Source: Diaphorobacter ruginosibacter (GTDB taxonomy: Bacteria > Pseudomonadota > Gammaproteobacteria > Burkholderiales > Burkholderiaceae_C). From it: a stretch of 64,000 nt of DNA. Positions 44,629 through 54,293 of this stretch are shown one piece after another. The stretch spans positions 4,216,001 through 4,280,000 of the forward strand of contig NZ_CP060714.1 of assembly GCF_014395975.1 (NCBI RefSeq), read 5' to 3'. Below the pieces are notes generated by a model, which did no database searches, was not told where the DNA came from, and saw only the letters and a list, made by a program, of their open reading frames with translations. The number at the start of each line of letters is the position of its first letter. Position 1 is the first letter of the stretch. The position numbers and the translations under genes were made by a program.

Positions 44629-45357
44629 CTAGGGCAGGAATGCCGGCGACAGCAGGCGAAGCCCCACCGAGATCCAGCGATCCCCTCCGCCGCCGAAGCG
44701 GTTGCCGTAGGTGGTGTCGACCTGCACCCGCTCCGGCACCAGCCAGTAGCGCACGCCCATCTGGTAGTGCGGCTTGCCGTCCGCCGCGCCGAAGGTCTCG
44801 GCGATCAGGAAGGTGCGTTCGCTGAGCTGCGCCTCGCTGCCCAGTCCCCAGGTGACGTGGTTTCGCCGCGTGCCCTGGTCGCGCTGCCAGCCCACATTGG
44901 CATGCAGCACGAATCGGTCATCGAGGAAGGAAAAGCTCGCGGGAACATAGCCATACCAGTTGCGACCACCTCCGGCACCCGGATCACGCATCGTGCCCAG
45001 CGCAAGACCCCAGCCCCAGCCGTTGGCATCAAGCGGCTTGAACAGGGTCTTGCCCTGCAGCACCTGCGCCGAACCACGCGTGGATCCCCCGCTCTCGCGC
45101 GTGACTGCACCGCCCACGGTCACCTCCAGGTTGCCCGTGAAATTGCAGGCGGGCTGTGCCCAGAATTCGTTGGTGCCGTCCTGGTTGCGGCGCGCCCAGC
45201 TCTCGACCTGGCAGGCCTTGGGATCGACGACGCGTGCATCATCGGTGATCATCGGGCGCGCGGCCCGCGCATCGGGCGCGCCGAGCGTCAGCAGCGCCAG
45301 CATTGCCGCCGTCGACAGACACGCGGCCCCGTTGTGTCGTTGGAATTTTCCTGTCAT
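44629..45357 (-). CDS. Exported protein of unknown function, outer-membrane-barrel-like
   Basis: A 242-residue protein with a signal peptide (residues ~1-35, cut near PDARAARP). The mature part is rich in alternating aromatic/hydrophobic strands (WGWGLALGTMRD, WYGYVPASFSF, FVLHANVGWQRD, VTWGLGSEAQL, YQMGVRYWLV) and ends in strands, like a small beta-barrel; two Cys (ACQVESWARR, QPACNFTG) could pair. No named family recognised. The start is uncertain (ATG 45357 without a good ribosome site; an ATG at 45402 is in frame). The stop codon is supplied by the CTAG bordering the MITE. Confidence 0.65.
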   Translation of the reverse strand: MTGKFQRHNGAACLSTAAMLALLTLGAPDARAARPMITDDARVVDPKACQVESWARRNQDGTNEFWAQPACNFTGNLEVTVGGAVTRESGGSTRGSAQVLQGKTLFKPLDANGWGWGLALGTMRDPGAGGGRNWYGYVPASFSFLDDRFVLHANVGWQRDQGTRRNHVTWGLGSEAQLSERTFLIAETFGAADGKPHYQMGVRYWLVPERVQVDTTYGNRFGGGGDRWISVGLRLLSPAFLP

Positions 45358-45471
45358 GTGCGCCCGTTTCCAGTCTCGTTTCACCCTCGAAAGCGGGCGC
45401 ATTATCACGCAGGCAGGTGACGCATTCGTGTCCCGACGCAGAGCGTTACAGCCACTCGCGCTCGGGCCGCC

Positions 45472-46464
45472 TCAATCCACTCGCAAACCCAGCTGCCGGC
45501 TCAGATCGGCATAGCGATCGATGTCGGATGCAATCAATCGTCCGAATTGCTGAGGACTCTGCTCCTGCTGCACATATCCCTGCGCCTGCAGCGACTGCTG
45601 CATGGCGGGATCGCGCAGGATCGCGGCCAGCACGGCATGCAGATGCTCGATCACCGGCACGGGCGTGGCAGCGGGCGCGAGCAGGCCGTGCCATTGCTGC
45701 GCCTCGAATCCTGGCGCGCCCTGCTCCGCTACCGTGGCCACGCCCGGCAACTGCGCGAGGCGGTGCACGGACGTCACCGCAATCGCACGCACGCGGCCGG
45801 CCTCGATCATGGGGGCCGCGCTGCTGGCCGTCACCATGCCGAGCGGCACCTGCCCCGATGCCACGTCGGTGATGGCCGGCCCGCAGCCCTTGTAGGGAAC
45901 GTGCTGCAGCCGAAGATCGAGCGCGCGGGCCATCATCTCGCCCGCCAGGTGCTGGGGCGTGCCGTTGCCGCACGAGGCGAACGGCAGCAGCGCGCCATGC
46001 TGCCCCTGCAGGTCGCGTGCGAGGTCCGCCAGCGAGTGATAGCCGCTCGCCTGCGGCACCACCAGCACCGAGGCGATGGTGCCCGCATTGACCACCGCGG
46101 CAAAGTCCTTGCGAGGATCGAAGTCCAGGTGCTGGTACACCCCCGGGTTGATCGCGAACGAACTGTTCACCATCAACAGGGTGGTTCCATCGGCCGCCGC
46201 TTCCGCCACGTAGCGCGCACCGATGTTGCCGCTGGCCCCGGGACGGTTTTCCACTACCACCGTCTGCCCCAGCCGCTCCTGCATCGCCGCGCCCAGGCGC
46301 CGCGCAAGCAGATCGGTTCCGCCGCCGGGCGGAAACGTCACGACGATGGTGACCGGTTTCTCGAAACGCACCGCCGCCCGGCCCGTGCGTGACGCCCAGA
46401 CCCCGGCGGCCAGCAACGCGGCAACCAATGCCAGCACCATCCATGAAAACCGTCGCTTCAGCAC
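45472..46464 (-). CDS. Bug/TctC-type tripartite tricarboxylate transporter receptor
   Basis: A 330-residue periplasmic solute receptor typical of Burkholderiales Bug families. An N-terminal signal/anchor helix (WMVLALVAALLAAGVWA), then PVTIVVTFPPGGGTDLLAR, VVVENRPGASGNIGA, and C-terminal RLIASDIDRYADL. The start is put at GTG 46464 because AAGGAGA lies seven bases upstream of it and inside the longer frame. No TctA/TctB membrane genes are near; orphan Bug receptors are common in this order. Ligand unknown (carboxylates or aromatics are usual). Confidence 0.85.
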   Translation of the reverse strand: MLKRRFSWMVLALVAALLAAGVWASRTGRAAVRFEKPVTIVVTFPPGGGTDLLARRLGAAMQERLGQTVVVENRPGASGNIGARYVAEAAADGTTLLMVNSSFAINPGVYQHLDFDPRKDFAAVVNAGTIASVLVVPQASGYHSLADLARDLQGQHGALLPFASCGNGTPQHLAGEMMARALDLRLQHVPYKGCGPAITDVASGQVPLGMVTASSAAPMIEAGRVRAIAVTSVHRLAQLPGVATVAEQGAPGFEAQQWHGLLAPAATPVPVIEHLHAVLAAILRDPAMQQSLQAQGYVQQEQSPQQFGRLIASDIDRYADLSRQLGLRVD

Positions 46465-46528
46465 CGTCTTCTCTCCTTGGAGCATATGTGCGATCTCGGC
46501 ATGAGGGGAGCGAGGGCGTCCTTCGCAA

Positions 46529-47398
46529 TCACGCATCGAGGCCGATGTCGAGCACGCGCGCGCTGTGCGTGAGCCAGCCGACCGCGATCTGGTCGACACC
46601 GGTCGCCGCCACGGCGGGTGCCGTTTCTGGCGTGATGCGGCCCGACGCCTCGGTGATGGCCTTGCCTTTTGCCATGGCAACCGCCGAGCGCAGGTCATCA
46701 AGGCTCATGTTGTCCAGCAGCACCACATCCACGCCCAGCGCAAGCGCCGCTTCGAGCTGCGCGAGCGTGTCCACCTCCAGCTCGATCTTGACCATGTGGC
46801 CGACCCCGGCACGCGCGCGCGCCACGGCACTCTCGATGCCGCCAGCCAGCGCGATGTGGTTGTCCTTGATGAGCACCGCATCGTCGAGGCCGAAACGGTG
46901 GTTGCTTCCGCCGCCCACGCGCACCGCATACTTCTGCAGCGAACGCAGGCCCGGCATGGTCTTGCGCGTGCAGGTCACGCGCGCTCCCGTGCCGGCAATC
47001 GCCTGCGCGATCGAATGCGTGGCCGTGGCCACGCCGCTCAGGTGGCACAGGTAGTTCAGTGCCGTGCGCTCCGCGCTCAGCATCCCCCGGCTGAAACCGC
47101 GAATGCGTGCGATCTCCGTACCCGGCTGCAGCAAGGTCCCGTCCGCGCAGCCGGGCGAGAACTCGGTGCGCGCGTCCATCAGCGTGAAGGCGATGCGCGC
47201 CAGATCGATGCCCGCGAGCACGCCTTCCTGGCGAGCCACCAGCCGCAGCTCGGCCCTGGCATCCGCGGGCACGATGGTGTCGGTGGTCAGGTCTCCCGCA
47301 CGCCCCAGGTCCTCGAGCAGCGCCATGCGCACCAATGGCTCCAGCATCACGTCGGGCAGCGGGGGAATGGGCAGGGCCTTGATGTCTTTAATGCTCAT
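46529..47398 (-). CDS. nadC: Nicotinate-nucleotide pyrophosphorylase (quinolinate phosphoribosyltransferase)
   Basis: A 289-residue enzyme converting quinolinate and PRPP to nicotinate mononucleotide in de novo NAD synthesis. Motifs: ALLEDLGRAGDLTTD, CTRKTMPGLRSLQKYAV, GGGSNHRFGLDDAVLIKDNH, VLLDNMSLDDLR. ATG at 47398. The neighbouring NrtR-like gene upstream on the same strand (132-base gap) fits control by NAD metabolism. Confidence 0.96.
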   Translation of the reverse strand: MSIKDIKALPIPPLPDVMLEPLVRMALLEDLGRAGDLTTDTIVPADARAELRLVARQEGVLAGIDLARIAFTLMDARTEFSPGCADGTLLQPGTEIARIRGFSRGMLSAERTALNYLCHLSGVATATHSIAQAIAGTGARVTCTRKTMPGLRSLQKYAVRVGGGSNHRFGLDDAVLIKDNHIALAGGIESAVARARAGVGHMVKIELEVDTLAQLEAALALGVDVVLLDNMSLDDLRSAVAMAKGKAITEASGRITPETAPAVAATGVDQIAVGWLTHSARVLDIGLDA

Positions 47399-47529
47399 TT
47401 TGAGTATATTTTGCCAAAAAAAGGAAGCGCGGCGCGCCATGAACTTATGCTGATTATGAGCACAAATCGATGAGACGACAGGATCATCATCCCCATTGCC
47501 AGCATTGGAATGGAAAGCAGCCGCCGTCT

Positions 47530-48582
47530 TCAGCCTCGTGCCAACGGAAGCTTGTTGCCCGACATTGCGCGTTCGAGGATCACGTTGCGCCGGAAGCGGA
47601 ACAGCTTGGCCGGACGGCCCGAACCGCCCAGGGCCATCTGACCGGTTTCCTCGACCAGGGCCTGCTGCTCGATCTGGCGGCGAAAATTCTGCTTGTGCAG
47701 ATCGCGTCCCGCCAGTGCCTCGACCGCCTGCTGCAGCTGCAGCAGCGAGAACTCGGGCGGCATCAGTTCGAACACCACCGGCCGGTATTTGATCTTGGCG
47801 CGCAACCGTGCAATACCCGTCGCCAGGATGCGGCGGTGATCGTGCCCCATGCCCTCTCCGGGAAGCAGCACGTCGCGCGATGAGTGGATGCCGTAGCGGC
47901 GGGACTCCTCCACGAGGCCGGCCTCGAACAGCAGTTCGTAGCGCTGCAGCACCAGTTCCTCGTTCCAGGCGTTGTCATCAAGCCCGAACATCACCGCCAC
48001 GCGCTGTGCGCGCAGCTTCTTCGAGGCAGCATCCGCCGCGCCGCGGCTCCACTCGCGCAGGCGCGGAAGAATCACCTTGGCGACCAGTGCGGGCTCGCCG
48101 CTGCGCCAGTCCTCCCAGGGGAAATAGCGATACCAGTCGTGCCAGCCCGGCTGCGCCCTGCCGCTGTCGTCGACCTCGCGCGTGAGGCCCAGATAGCTGA
48201 TGGAGATGGCGCGCGTGCCCAGCGCCTCCGAGCGATCACGGTCGGGAAAGGTATAGAGCTGCTCCACATAGCCCAGCGGGTGATGCGTCTGGCTCTCCAC
48301 CCACTCACGCAGGCTGGCCTGCAGCGACCGATGCCCCGCCGTGAAAGGCCCCGCGGGCAGCGTGATGCCGTCCTGCGTGGTGAGCACGCGTGGCTGCCCC
48401 GCCGTCACGGCGACCAGCACCGCCACCAGGTCGGCTTGTACGGAATGAGGGTCTTTGTGCGTCAAGGGGCGTGGGATCTGTCTGCGGGCGGCTGCGCCGG
48501 TGAATGGCTGTCGAAAATTATCACATGCCGCCCGTCGTCCGGCCGGGAGTAGATTGACGAGCCGGGGAACCTCTGCATGCAT
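47530..48582 (-). CDS. NrtR-like NUDIX-domain regulator (COG4111 type)
   Basis: About 350 residues. The middle is a NUDIX-fold domain (KDPHSVQADLVAVLVAV, TLPAGPFTAGHRSLQASLREWV) in which the catalytic G-x5-E-x7-REUxEE-x-GU box is not recognisable, as in regulators that only sense ligand. The C-terminal ~100 residues are a winged-helix like NrtR (FSLLQLQQAVEALAGRDL, KQNFRRQIEQQALVEETG, GRPAKLFRFR). Probably a sensor of ADP-ribose or a related NAD breakdown product that controls NAD genes; nadC follows directly. The start is uncertain: the frame is open to 48636 and no candidate has a good ribosome site; the N-terminal ~40 residues before HKDPHS may not be real. Confidence 0.7.
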   Translation of the reverse strand: MHAEVPRLVNLLPAGRRAACDNFRQPFTGAAARRQIPRPLTHKDPHSVQADLVAVLVAVTAGQPRVLTTQDGITLPAGPFTAGHRSLQASLREWVESQTHHPLGYVEQLYTFPDRDRSEALGTRAISISYLGLTREVDDSGRAQPGWHDWYRYFPWEDWRSGEPALVAKVILPRLREWSRGAADAASKKLRAQRVAVMFGLDDNAWNEELVLQRYELLFEAGLVEESRRYGIHSSRDVLLPGEGMGHDHRRILATGIARLRAKIKYRPVVFELMPPEFSLLQLQQAVEALAGRDLHKQNFRRQIEQQALVEETGQMALGGSGRPAKLFRFRRNVILERAMSGNKLPLARG

Positions 48583-48700
48583 CAGATCGACGCATGTCAC
48601 TGCCAGGCGCCCCATTCGTTCAGAGACCACCCTCATAACACGAAACTCGCATTCATCGGATGGAAGTATCCAATCTCCGGAATCTTGATTGAATTCAAAT

Positions 48701-48726
48701 ACAAATCATTCTTATTGCTATATATT
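48701..48726 (+). promoter_or_regulatory. Putative Fur box and promoter -10 of the TonB receptor gene
   Basis: ACAAATCATTCTTATTGCT (48701-48719) resembles Fur operators of beta-proteobacteria (AATCATTCTCATT type) and overlaps a promoter-like TATATT at 48721-48726, about 115 bases before the receptor ATG, in a locally AT-rich stretch. Match is by eye and imperfect. Confidence 0.4.
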
Positions 48727-48840
48727 CCACCCGCCTCAACGGGTCAGCATCGCATACACAAAGCATTTCAGAGCGCACGACTTGGACGGTTTGCCAACGG
48801 TCTTCCGTTACCCCCTGTCTTTTTCTCTGGAGTGTTTTCC

Positions 48841-50982
48841 ATGCCATCACGCATGCCGCGCGGCGCCAGCCTGCCGCGCCCTGTTCCCCTGGCCCTGGCT
48901 GCCGCAGCCTGCTTCGCGCCCGCCGCCACATGGTCCCAGGCCACCGGCCCTTCCGCCGAACTGAGCGAGGTCGTCGTCTCCGCGACGGGCTTCGAGCAGG
49001 AACTCAGGCAAGCCCCCGCCAGCATCACCGTGATCAAGCGCGAGGAACTGGAGAGCAAGCGCACCACCAGCCTCGCCGAAGCCCTGGCCGACGTGGAGGG
49101 CATCGATGTCGGCAACGACGTGGGCAAGACCGGCGGCATGAACATCAGCATCCGCGGCATGCCCAGCGAATACACGCTGGTGCTGATCGATGGCCGCCGC
49201 CAGAACGCTGCGGGCAATGTCACGCCCAACGGCTTCGGCGAGACCTCCACGAGCTTTCTGCCACCCCCGTCCGCGATCGAGCGCATCGAAGTGATCCGCG
49301 GGCCGATGTCCACGCTGTACGGCTCCGACGCCATGGGCGGTGTCATCAACATCATCACGCGCAAGGTCGGCAAGGAATGGACAGGGTCGGCCAGCGTCAA
49401 CGGCACGCTGCAGTCCGACGATCGCAGAGGCGGCAACTACGGCGCGAATGTCTACCTGAGCGGCCCGATCCGCAAGGACATGCTCGGGCTGACCGTGCGT
49501 GCCAGCACCTGGCATCGCGAGGCATCCGAGCTCGAGCCCACGGGCGATGCCGGCAATGCCACCATCAGCCTGCGCGGCCCGAGCGCCGTGAAGGCCGACA
49601 TCCGCACGCTCGGCACGCGGCTCACGCTGCTGCCGGCCCAGGACCACGAGCTCTACCTCGATCTGGACACCTCACGCCAGACCTATGACAACTCCCGGGG
49701 CCAGCTCGGCACGCTCGGCGTGCAGGGCTACGCGCCCGAGATGCGTTTCAACCGCGATCAGGCCGTGCTGGCCTACAACGCCAGGATCGGCGGCGGTCGC
49801 CTCGAAACGGCCCTCACGCGCAACACCACCGAAACGCTGGGCCGCACCATCCCGAACGGCACGCCCGGCAAGCAGCCTGGCAGCAGCCGCGACCTGGAAT
49901 CCACCAACACCATCCTCGACGCGAAGTACGTCACCGCGCTCGGCAACAGCCATCTCGCCACCGTCGGCGCGCAGCACTGGAACGCGAAGATGGTGGACGG
50001 CGTTGCTCCGGCCCCGTATACGCACAAGCAATGGGCAGTTTTCGGCGAGGACGAATGGCAGATCCTGCCCAACACCACGCTGACGCTCGGCGCGCGCTAC
50101 GACCATCACAACCGCTTCGGCGGCAACTTCAGCCCGCGGGCGTATGCCGTGTGGAACGCCACGGACCAATGGACCGTCAAGGGTGGCGTGAGCCGGGGCT
50201 TCAAGACGCCGCGCCTGGACCAGCTGGCCGATGGCATCACGGGCTTCACCGCCCAGGGTACGCGTCCCACCATCGGCACGCCCACCCTCAAGCCGGAAAC
50301 CAGCACCTCGTTCGAGCTGGGGTCGGTGTATGACAACCAGCGCGGATCGGTGTTCGGCGGCACGCTGTTCTTCAACCAATTCAAGGACAAGATCGCCGAG
50401 GGCAAGGGCCTGCTCAACTGCAGCTGGGCGCCCCAGCCCAACCGCCCGGGCTGCGTGGACTACGGCAGCTGGCCCGCCGTGGACACCTATGCGCAATCGG
50501 TGAATGTCGACCGGGCCGAAACCAAGGGCCTCGAGCTGAGCGCGCGCCTGCCGATCACCACCAGCCTCAGCGCAACGACCAACTACACCTTCACGCGCAG
50601 CGTGCAAAAGAGCGGCGCATCCGCCGGCGACCCGCTCTACAACACACCCAAGCACATGCTCAATGCCAAACTCGACTGGAAGGTGACGCCGCAGTTCAGC
50701 ACCTGGATGCGCGCCGAATACCGCAGCTCGCGCTACCGCGAGGACGACAAGGCGCGTGCGGCGCTGGGCAACTACCGCGCCTATTCGCAGTTCCACATCG
50801 GCGGCAACTACCGCGTGAACAAGCAGGTCAGCATCAACGCGGCGATCTACAACCTGTTCGACAAGGACTTCCTGCGCTACGCAAGCTATGACAACGCAGG
50901 CGGCGTGAAGACCTATTCCAACCTCTACAACAACATGCTCGAGGGCCGCAGGCTCTGGATCTCCGCGAACGTGGAGTTCTGA
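48841..50982 (+). CDS. TonB-dependent siderophore-type outer-membrane receptor
   Basis: A 713-residue outer-membrane transporter. Signal peptide about residues 1-32; TonB-box-like LSEVVVSATGFEQE; plug domain with PASITVIKREELES, NISIRGMPSEYTLVLIDGRR and IERIEVIRGPMSTLYGSDAMGGVINIIT; then a 22-strand barrel ending RRLWISANVEF with terminal Phe. Similar to FepA/CirA-type catecholate siderophore receptors (Bfr receptors of Bordetella). The ATG at 48841 has TGGAG seven bases upstream; longer frames to 48577 are not signal-peptide-like. No tonB/exbBD, siderophore synthesis or periplasmic binding gene is adjacent. Confidence 0.9.
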   Translation: MPSRMPRGASLPRPVPLALAAAACFAPAATWSQATGPSAELSEVVVSATGFEQELRQAPASITVIKREELESKRTTSLAEALADVEGIDVGNDVGKTGGMNISIRGMPSEYTLVLIDGRRQNAAGNVTPNGFGETSTSFLPPPSAIERIEVIRGPMSTLYGSDAMGGVINIITRKVGKEWTGSASVNGTLQSDDRRGGNYGANVYLSGPIRKDMLGLTVRASTWHREASELEPTGDAGNATISLRGPSAVKADIRTLGTRLTLLPAQDHELYLDLDTSRQTYDNSRGQLGTLGVQGYAPEMRFNRDQAVLAYNARIGGGRLETALTRNTTETLGRTIPNGTPGKQPGSSRDLESTNTILDAKYVTALGNSHLATVGAQHWNAKMVDGVAPAPYTHKQWAVFGEDEWQILPNTTLTLGARYDHHNRFGGNFSPRAYAVWNATDQWTVKGGVSRGFKTPRLDQLADGITGFTAQGTRPTIGTPTLKPETSTSFELGSVYDNQRGSVFGGTLFFNQFKDKIAEGKGLLNCSWAPQPNRPGCVDYGSWPAVDTYAQSVNVDRAETKGLELSARLPITTSLSATTNYTFTRSVQKSGASAGDPLYNTPKHMLNAKLDWKVTPQFSTWMRAEYRSSRYREDDKARAALGNYRAYSQFHIGGNYRVNKQVSINAAIYNLFDKDFLRYASYDNAGGVKTYSNLYNNMLEGRRLWISANVEF

Positions 50983-51006
50983 CAAGCACCGTCCGCACCC
51001 TGAAGT

Positions 51007-51043
51007 ACGGACGACCTGCCTGGATGCCAGGCAGGTCGTCCGT
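51007..51043 (+). terminator. Long perfect hairpin after the TonB receptor gene
   Basis: Seventeen-base perfect stem (51007-51023 with 51027-51043) with a three-base loop ATG, followed by CTT. Placed between convergent genes; may stop transcription from both sides. Confidence 0.65.
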
Positions 51044-51077
51044 CTTGCCGCCGATGCAGCGGTCGCCTGACAGCTAC

Positions 51078-52838
51078 TTACTGCATCTGCTGCAGATTGC
51101 CGATGCGCACCAGCATCTCGGTGAACATCTGCATGTCGGCCTGCAGGTCGGGCAGTTCCTTGTATTCCAGCGCGTTGTGCGCCGTGTACTTCTTGCCCGG
51201 CATGGCAGGGCCGAAGTTGATGGCATTGGGCATCAACTTGGCCGTGGTGCTGCCGGCCGTGGGCACGGGCTTGGCATCGAGGCCGGTGGTGTCGCCGAAG
51301 ATGTTCAGCAACGTCGCCAGCCACGCCCCCTTGGGATCGCGCGCCATCCAGTTGCCCTGGGTGTAGTCGATCCTCACCGGTATCTTGGCGGCCGCACTCC
51401 AGCCGGCAATGCCCTTCTCCACCTCGGCCTTCAACTGCTCGGGCGACTTGCCGCGCGGCATGCGCGCATTGGCCGTGACCTCCAACTGGCCGTTCGCTGC
51501 CTTGATGAAGTTGGGCGAGATCGTCAGCGGCCCCATGAAATCGTCCGCATAGGCGAGCTTGAGCGCATTGCCGAAATAGTCGAGGCCATACACACCGTTG
51601 ATGTAGCGGATCGCGTCGGTGTACTGGTTGCCCTGCAGCAGCGGCTTTTCGCCTTCGGCAAGCAGGGCCTGCTGCACGAACAGCGCCATGCGCGGCACCG
51701 GGTTCACGCCTTCTTCCGGACGCGAGCCGTGGGCCGATGCCCCGGTCACCTTGATATCGATCTTGTGGGCACCGGGCACGATGTCGATGCCGAATTTTCC
51801 GAGCTTCTGGTGGCCGTCGACAAAACCATCCTTCGCGGCCTGCAGCTTCTGAGCAACCCGGGCCAGGGCCTCGGCATCGCCCGCCTCGATGGTCGCCGTG
51901 GCGGTCTGCGCAATGGCATTGGACGAGGCTGCGCCCGCCATCGCCGTGATCGCCGGCTGCTGCGCGTCGGGCTTCACGTCGGCAAAGAACGCCTTGATCG
52001 CCCCCGTGCCCTTCTCGGCCACCACGGCGGGATACTTGCTGTCGAGCACGATGTTGTGCTCGGGCAGCTTGGTCTTCTCGCGGTAGTACTTCATCGCATC
52101 GCCGCCGGTCTCCTCGGTGGTCTCGATCATCAGGCGGATGCTGCGCGCAAGCGGCAGCTTCGCCTCCTTCACCGCCTTCATCGCGTAGAGCACGGTGGCG
52201 ATCGATCCCTTGTCGTCAATGGTGCCACGGCCATAGAGCCGGTCGCCCATGCGCGTGACCTTGAACGGATCGATCTGCCGGCCCTCGATCACCCACTCCG
52301 CCGGCACCACGGGCACCACGTCGGCGTGCGTGAGGATGCCGAACTCCTCCGCACCCGAGCCCGGCAAGGTCACCTCGAAGATGCGGTTGTCCACATTGCG
52401 GAACTGCAGCCCGAAGTCCTTGGACATCTTCTCGACGAGCTCACCGAATCCAACGATCGCCGGGTGCTCGTGCGGCGGAATCTTGGCATCGCGCACGGTG
52501 GGCAGTTCCACCATCTGCTCGACGCTCGCGAGCACCTGGCTCTCCTGCGTCAGCCGCGTGTAGAGACCCAGCAGGCGCGCGATATTGACCAGATCATCGC
52601 CCTGCAGCGCCTGCCCCTGTGCATAGCGCGCCACGGCGGGCGCCACGCCGGGGTTCTGCTGCGCAACCTGGTTCAGGAACTGCGCAAAGCTGGTGGAAGA
52701 CGGCACCGCCTGCGCGGCAACAATCGCGTCCAGCGCAGGTTTCTTCAGCGTCTCGGCATGGGTGACCGGTGCTGCCATCAGCGCCATGCCCAGCGTGATA
52801 CCCAGGGCGATGGCGCAGCGTCGAAATTGCGGCTTCAT
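51078..52838 (-). CDS. Exported M20-family metallopeptidase (dipeptidase-like)
   Basis: A 586-residue periplasmic peptidase. Signal peptide about 1-28 (cut after PVTHA). M20 zinc-site motifs in order: LTHADVVPVV (His, Asp), GRGTIDDKGS (bridging Asp), IETTEETGGD (catalytic Glu pair), VLDSKYP, and a final His in TAHNALEY. The lid domain lies around residues 290-440. The long N-terminal ~90 residues before the catalytic domain suit exported M20 enzymes of proteobacteria. Similar to PepV/CNDP-like dipeptidases; substrate unknown. Confidence 0.88.
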   Translation of the reverse strand: MKPQFRRCAIALGITLGMALMAAPVTHAETLKKPALDAIVAAQAVPSSTSFAQFLNQVAQQNPGVAPAVARYAQGQALQGDDLVNIARLLGLYTRLTQESQVLASVEQMVELPTVRDAKIPPHEHPAIVGFGELVEKMSKDFGLQFRNVDNRIFEVTLPGSGAEEFGILTHADVVPVVPAEWVIEGRQIDPFKVTRMGDRLYGRGTIDDKGSIATVLYAMKAVKEAKLPLARSIRLMIETTEETGGDAMKYYREKTKLPEHNIVLDSKYPAVVAEKGTGAIKAFFADVKPDAQQPAITAMAGAASSNAIAQTATATIEAGDAEALARVAQKLQAAKDGFVDGHQKLGKFGIDIVPGAHKIDIKVTGASAHGSRPEEGVNPVPRMALFVQQALLAEGEKPLLQGNQYTDAIRYINGVYGLDYFGNALKLAYADDFMGPLTISPNFIKAANGQLEVTANARMPRGKSPEQLKAEVEKGIAGWSAAAKIPVRIDYTQGNWMARDPKGAWLATLLNIFGDTTGLDAKPVPTAGSTTAKLMPNAINFGPAMPGKKYTAHNALEYKELPDLQADMQMFTEMLVRIGNLQQMQ

Positions 52839-52979
52839 GTTTGGAATGCCTCCATGGTGAGAAGCCGCAAGAATAGCGGGTTTGATGGGTCTTCAAATGC
52901 AAAACGCCAGCACGAACCGTGGGCGGCTCATGCTGGCGCGATGGTCTACGCGCAGCAGCGCGCTCCCTTCAGATCCCGG

Positions 52980-54074
52980 TCAGACGTTGAACAGGAAGTT
53001 CATCACATCCCCATCCTTGACGATGTATTCCTTGCCTTCCGCACGCATCTTGCCCGCGTCCTTCGCGCCCTGTTCGCCCTTGTACTGGATGAAGTCGTCG
53101 AAGGCGATGGTTTGCGCGCGAATGAAGCCGCGTTCGAAGTCGCCGTGGATCACACCGGCCGCCTGTGGGGCGGTATCGCCCACGTGGATGGTCCAGGCGC
53201 GGACTTCCTTCACGCCGGCGGTGAAGTAGGTCTGCAGGCCCAGCAGGCTGAAGCCGGCGCGGATCAGGCGGTTCAGGCCCGGTTCCTCGAGGCCCATTTC
53301 CTCGAGGAACATGTCGCGGTCTTCATCGCTCATCTCCGACATTTCGGCCTCGATCTTGGCGCAGATCGCCACCACGGGCGCGCCCTGTGCGGCGGCGTAG
53401 GCCTTCAGGCTGTCGAGCAGCGGGTTGTTCTCGAAACCGTCTTCCGACACGTTGCCCACGAACATTGCGGGCTTGGCGGTGATCAGGCAGAACGACTTGA
53501 GCAGCGGCGCATCTTCCTTGCTCACCGGCACGGTGCGCGCGGGCTTGCCCTGGTCGAGCGCGGCCTGGATCGGGGTGAGCAGCGACACCAGCTTGGCGGC
53601 TTCCTTGTCATTGCCCGACTTGGCGGCCTTGCTGTAGCGATTCAAGGCCTTTTCCACCGTGGCCAGGTCGGCCAGGCACAGCTCGGTCTGGATGACTTCG
53701 ATGTCTGCAATCGGATCCACCTTGTTGGCCACGTGGATCACGTTGGGGTCCTCGAAGCAGCGCACCACGTTGACGATGGCGTCCGTCTCGCGGATATGCG
53801 CGAGGAACTGGTTGCCCAGGCCTTCGCCCTTGGATGCGCCCGCCACCAGGCCGGCAATATCCACGAACTCGACGATCGCAGGAACCACGCGCTCGGGCTC
53901 GACGATCTTCGCCAGGTCCTTCAGGCGCGGATCGGGCACTTCCACGACGCCGGTGTTCGGCTCGATCGTGCAGAACGGATAGTTCTCGGCGGCAATGCCG
54001 GCTTTCGTCAGCGCGTTGAAAAGAGTGGACTTGCCCACGTTGGGCAGGCCCACGATGCCGCATTTGAGGCTCAT
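52980..54074 (-). CDS. ychF: YchF, Obg-family ATPase/GTPase
   Basis: A 364-residue ribosome-associated P-loop protein that prefers ATP. G1 [10 protein letters not shown]3 region [20 protein letters not shown], then a coiled-coil insertion and C-terminal TGS domain ([31 protein letters not shown]). The NKVD-like element ([12 protein letters not shown]) is atypical, as in YchF, which accounts for its ATP preference. ATG at 54074. Confidence 0.96.
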   Translation of the reverse strand: MSLKCGIVGLPNVGKSTLFNALTKAGIAAENYPFCTIEPNTGVVEVPDPRLKDLAKIVEPERVVPAIVEFVDIAGLVAGASKGEGLGNQFLAHIRETDAIVNVVRCFEDPNVIHVANKVDPIADIEVIQTELCLADLATVEKALNRYSKAAKSGNDKEAAKLVSLLTPIQAALDQGKPARTVPVSKEDAPLLKSFCLITAKPAMFVGNVSEDGFENNPLLDSLKAYAAAQGAPVVAICAKIEAEMSEMSDEDRDMFLEEMGLEEPGLNRLIRAGFSLLGLQTYFTAGVKEVRAWTIHVGDTAPQAAGVIHGDFERGFIRAQTIAFDDFIQYKGEQGAKDAGKMRAEGKEYIVKDGDVMNFLFNV

Positions 54075-54293
54075 GGAAATTCCTTTGTAAATCAACCCCT
54101 TGAGCACCATCTGTCCGAATGCCGGCGCCGCGCGGAAGCCCGACTCGTATCACTCCTGCCGCAAGCCGCGTTGCGTCGGCCCGGGTGGATGGATCGGACA
54201 CCAGGAGGACGTGATCCTCGGTCTGCCTGGGGAAACTGGTGTCAATTGTACCGATCACCGAATCCCCGCTGCCTGCCTGCGACCTTCGGGGGC

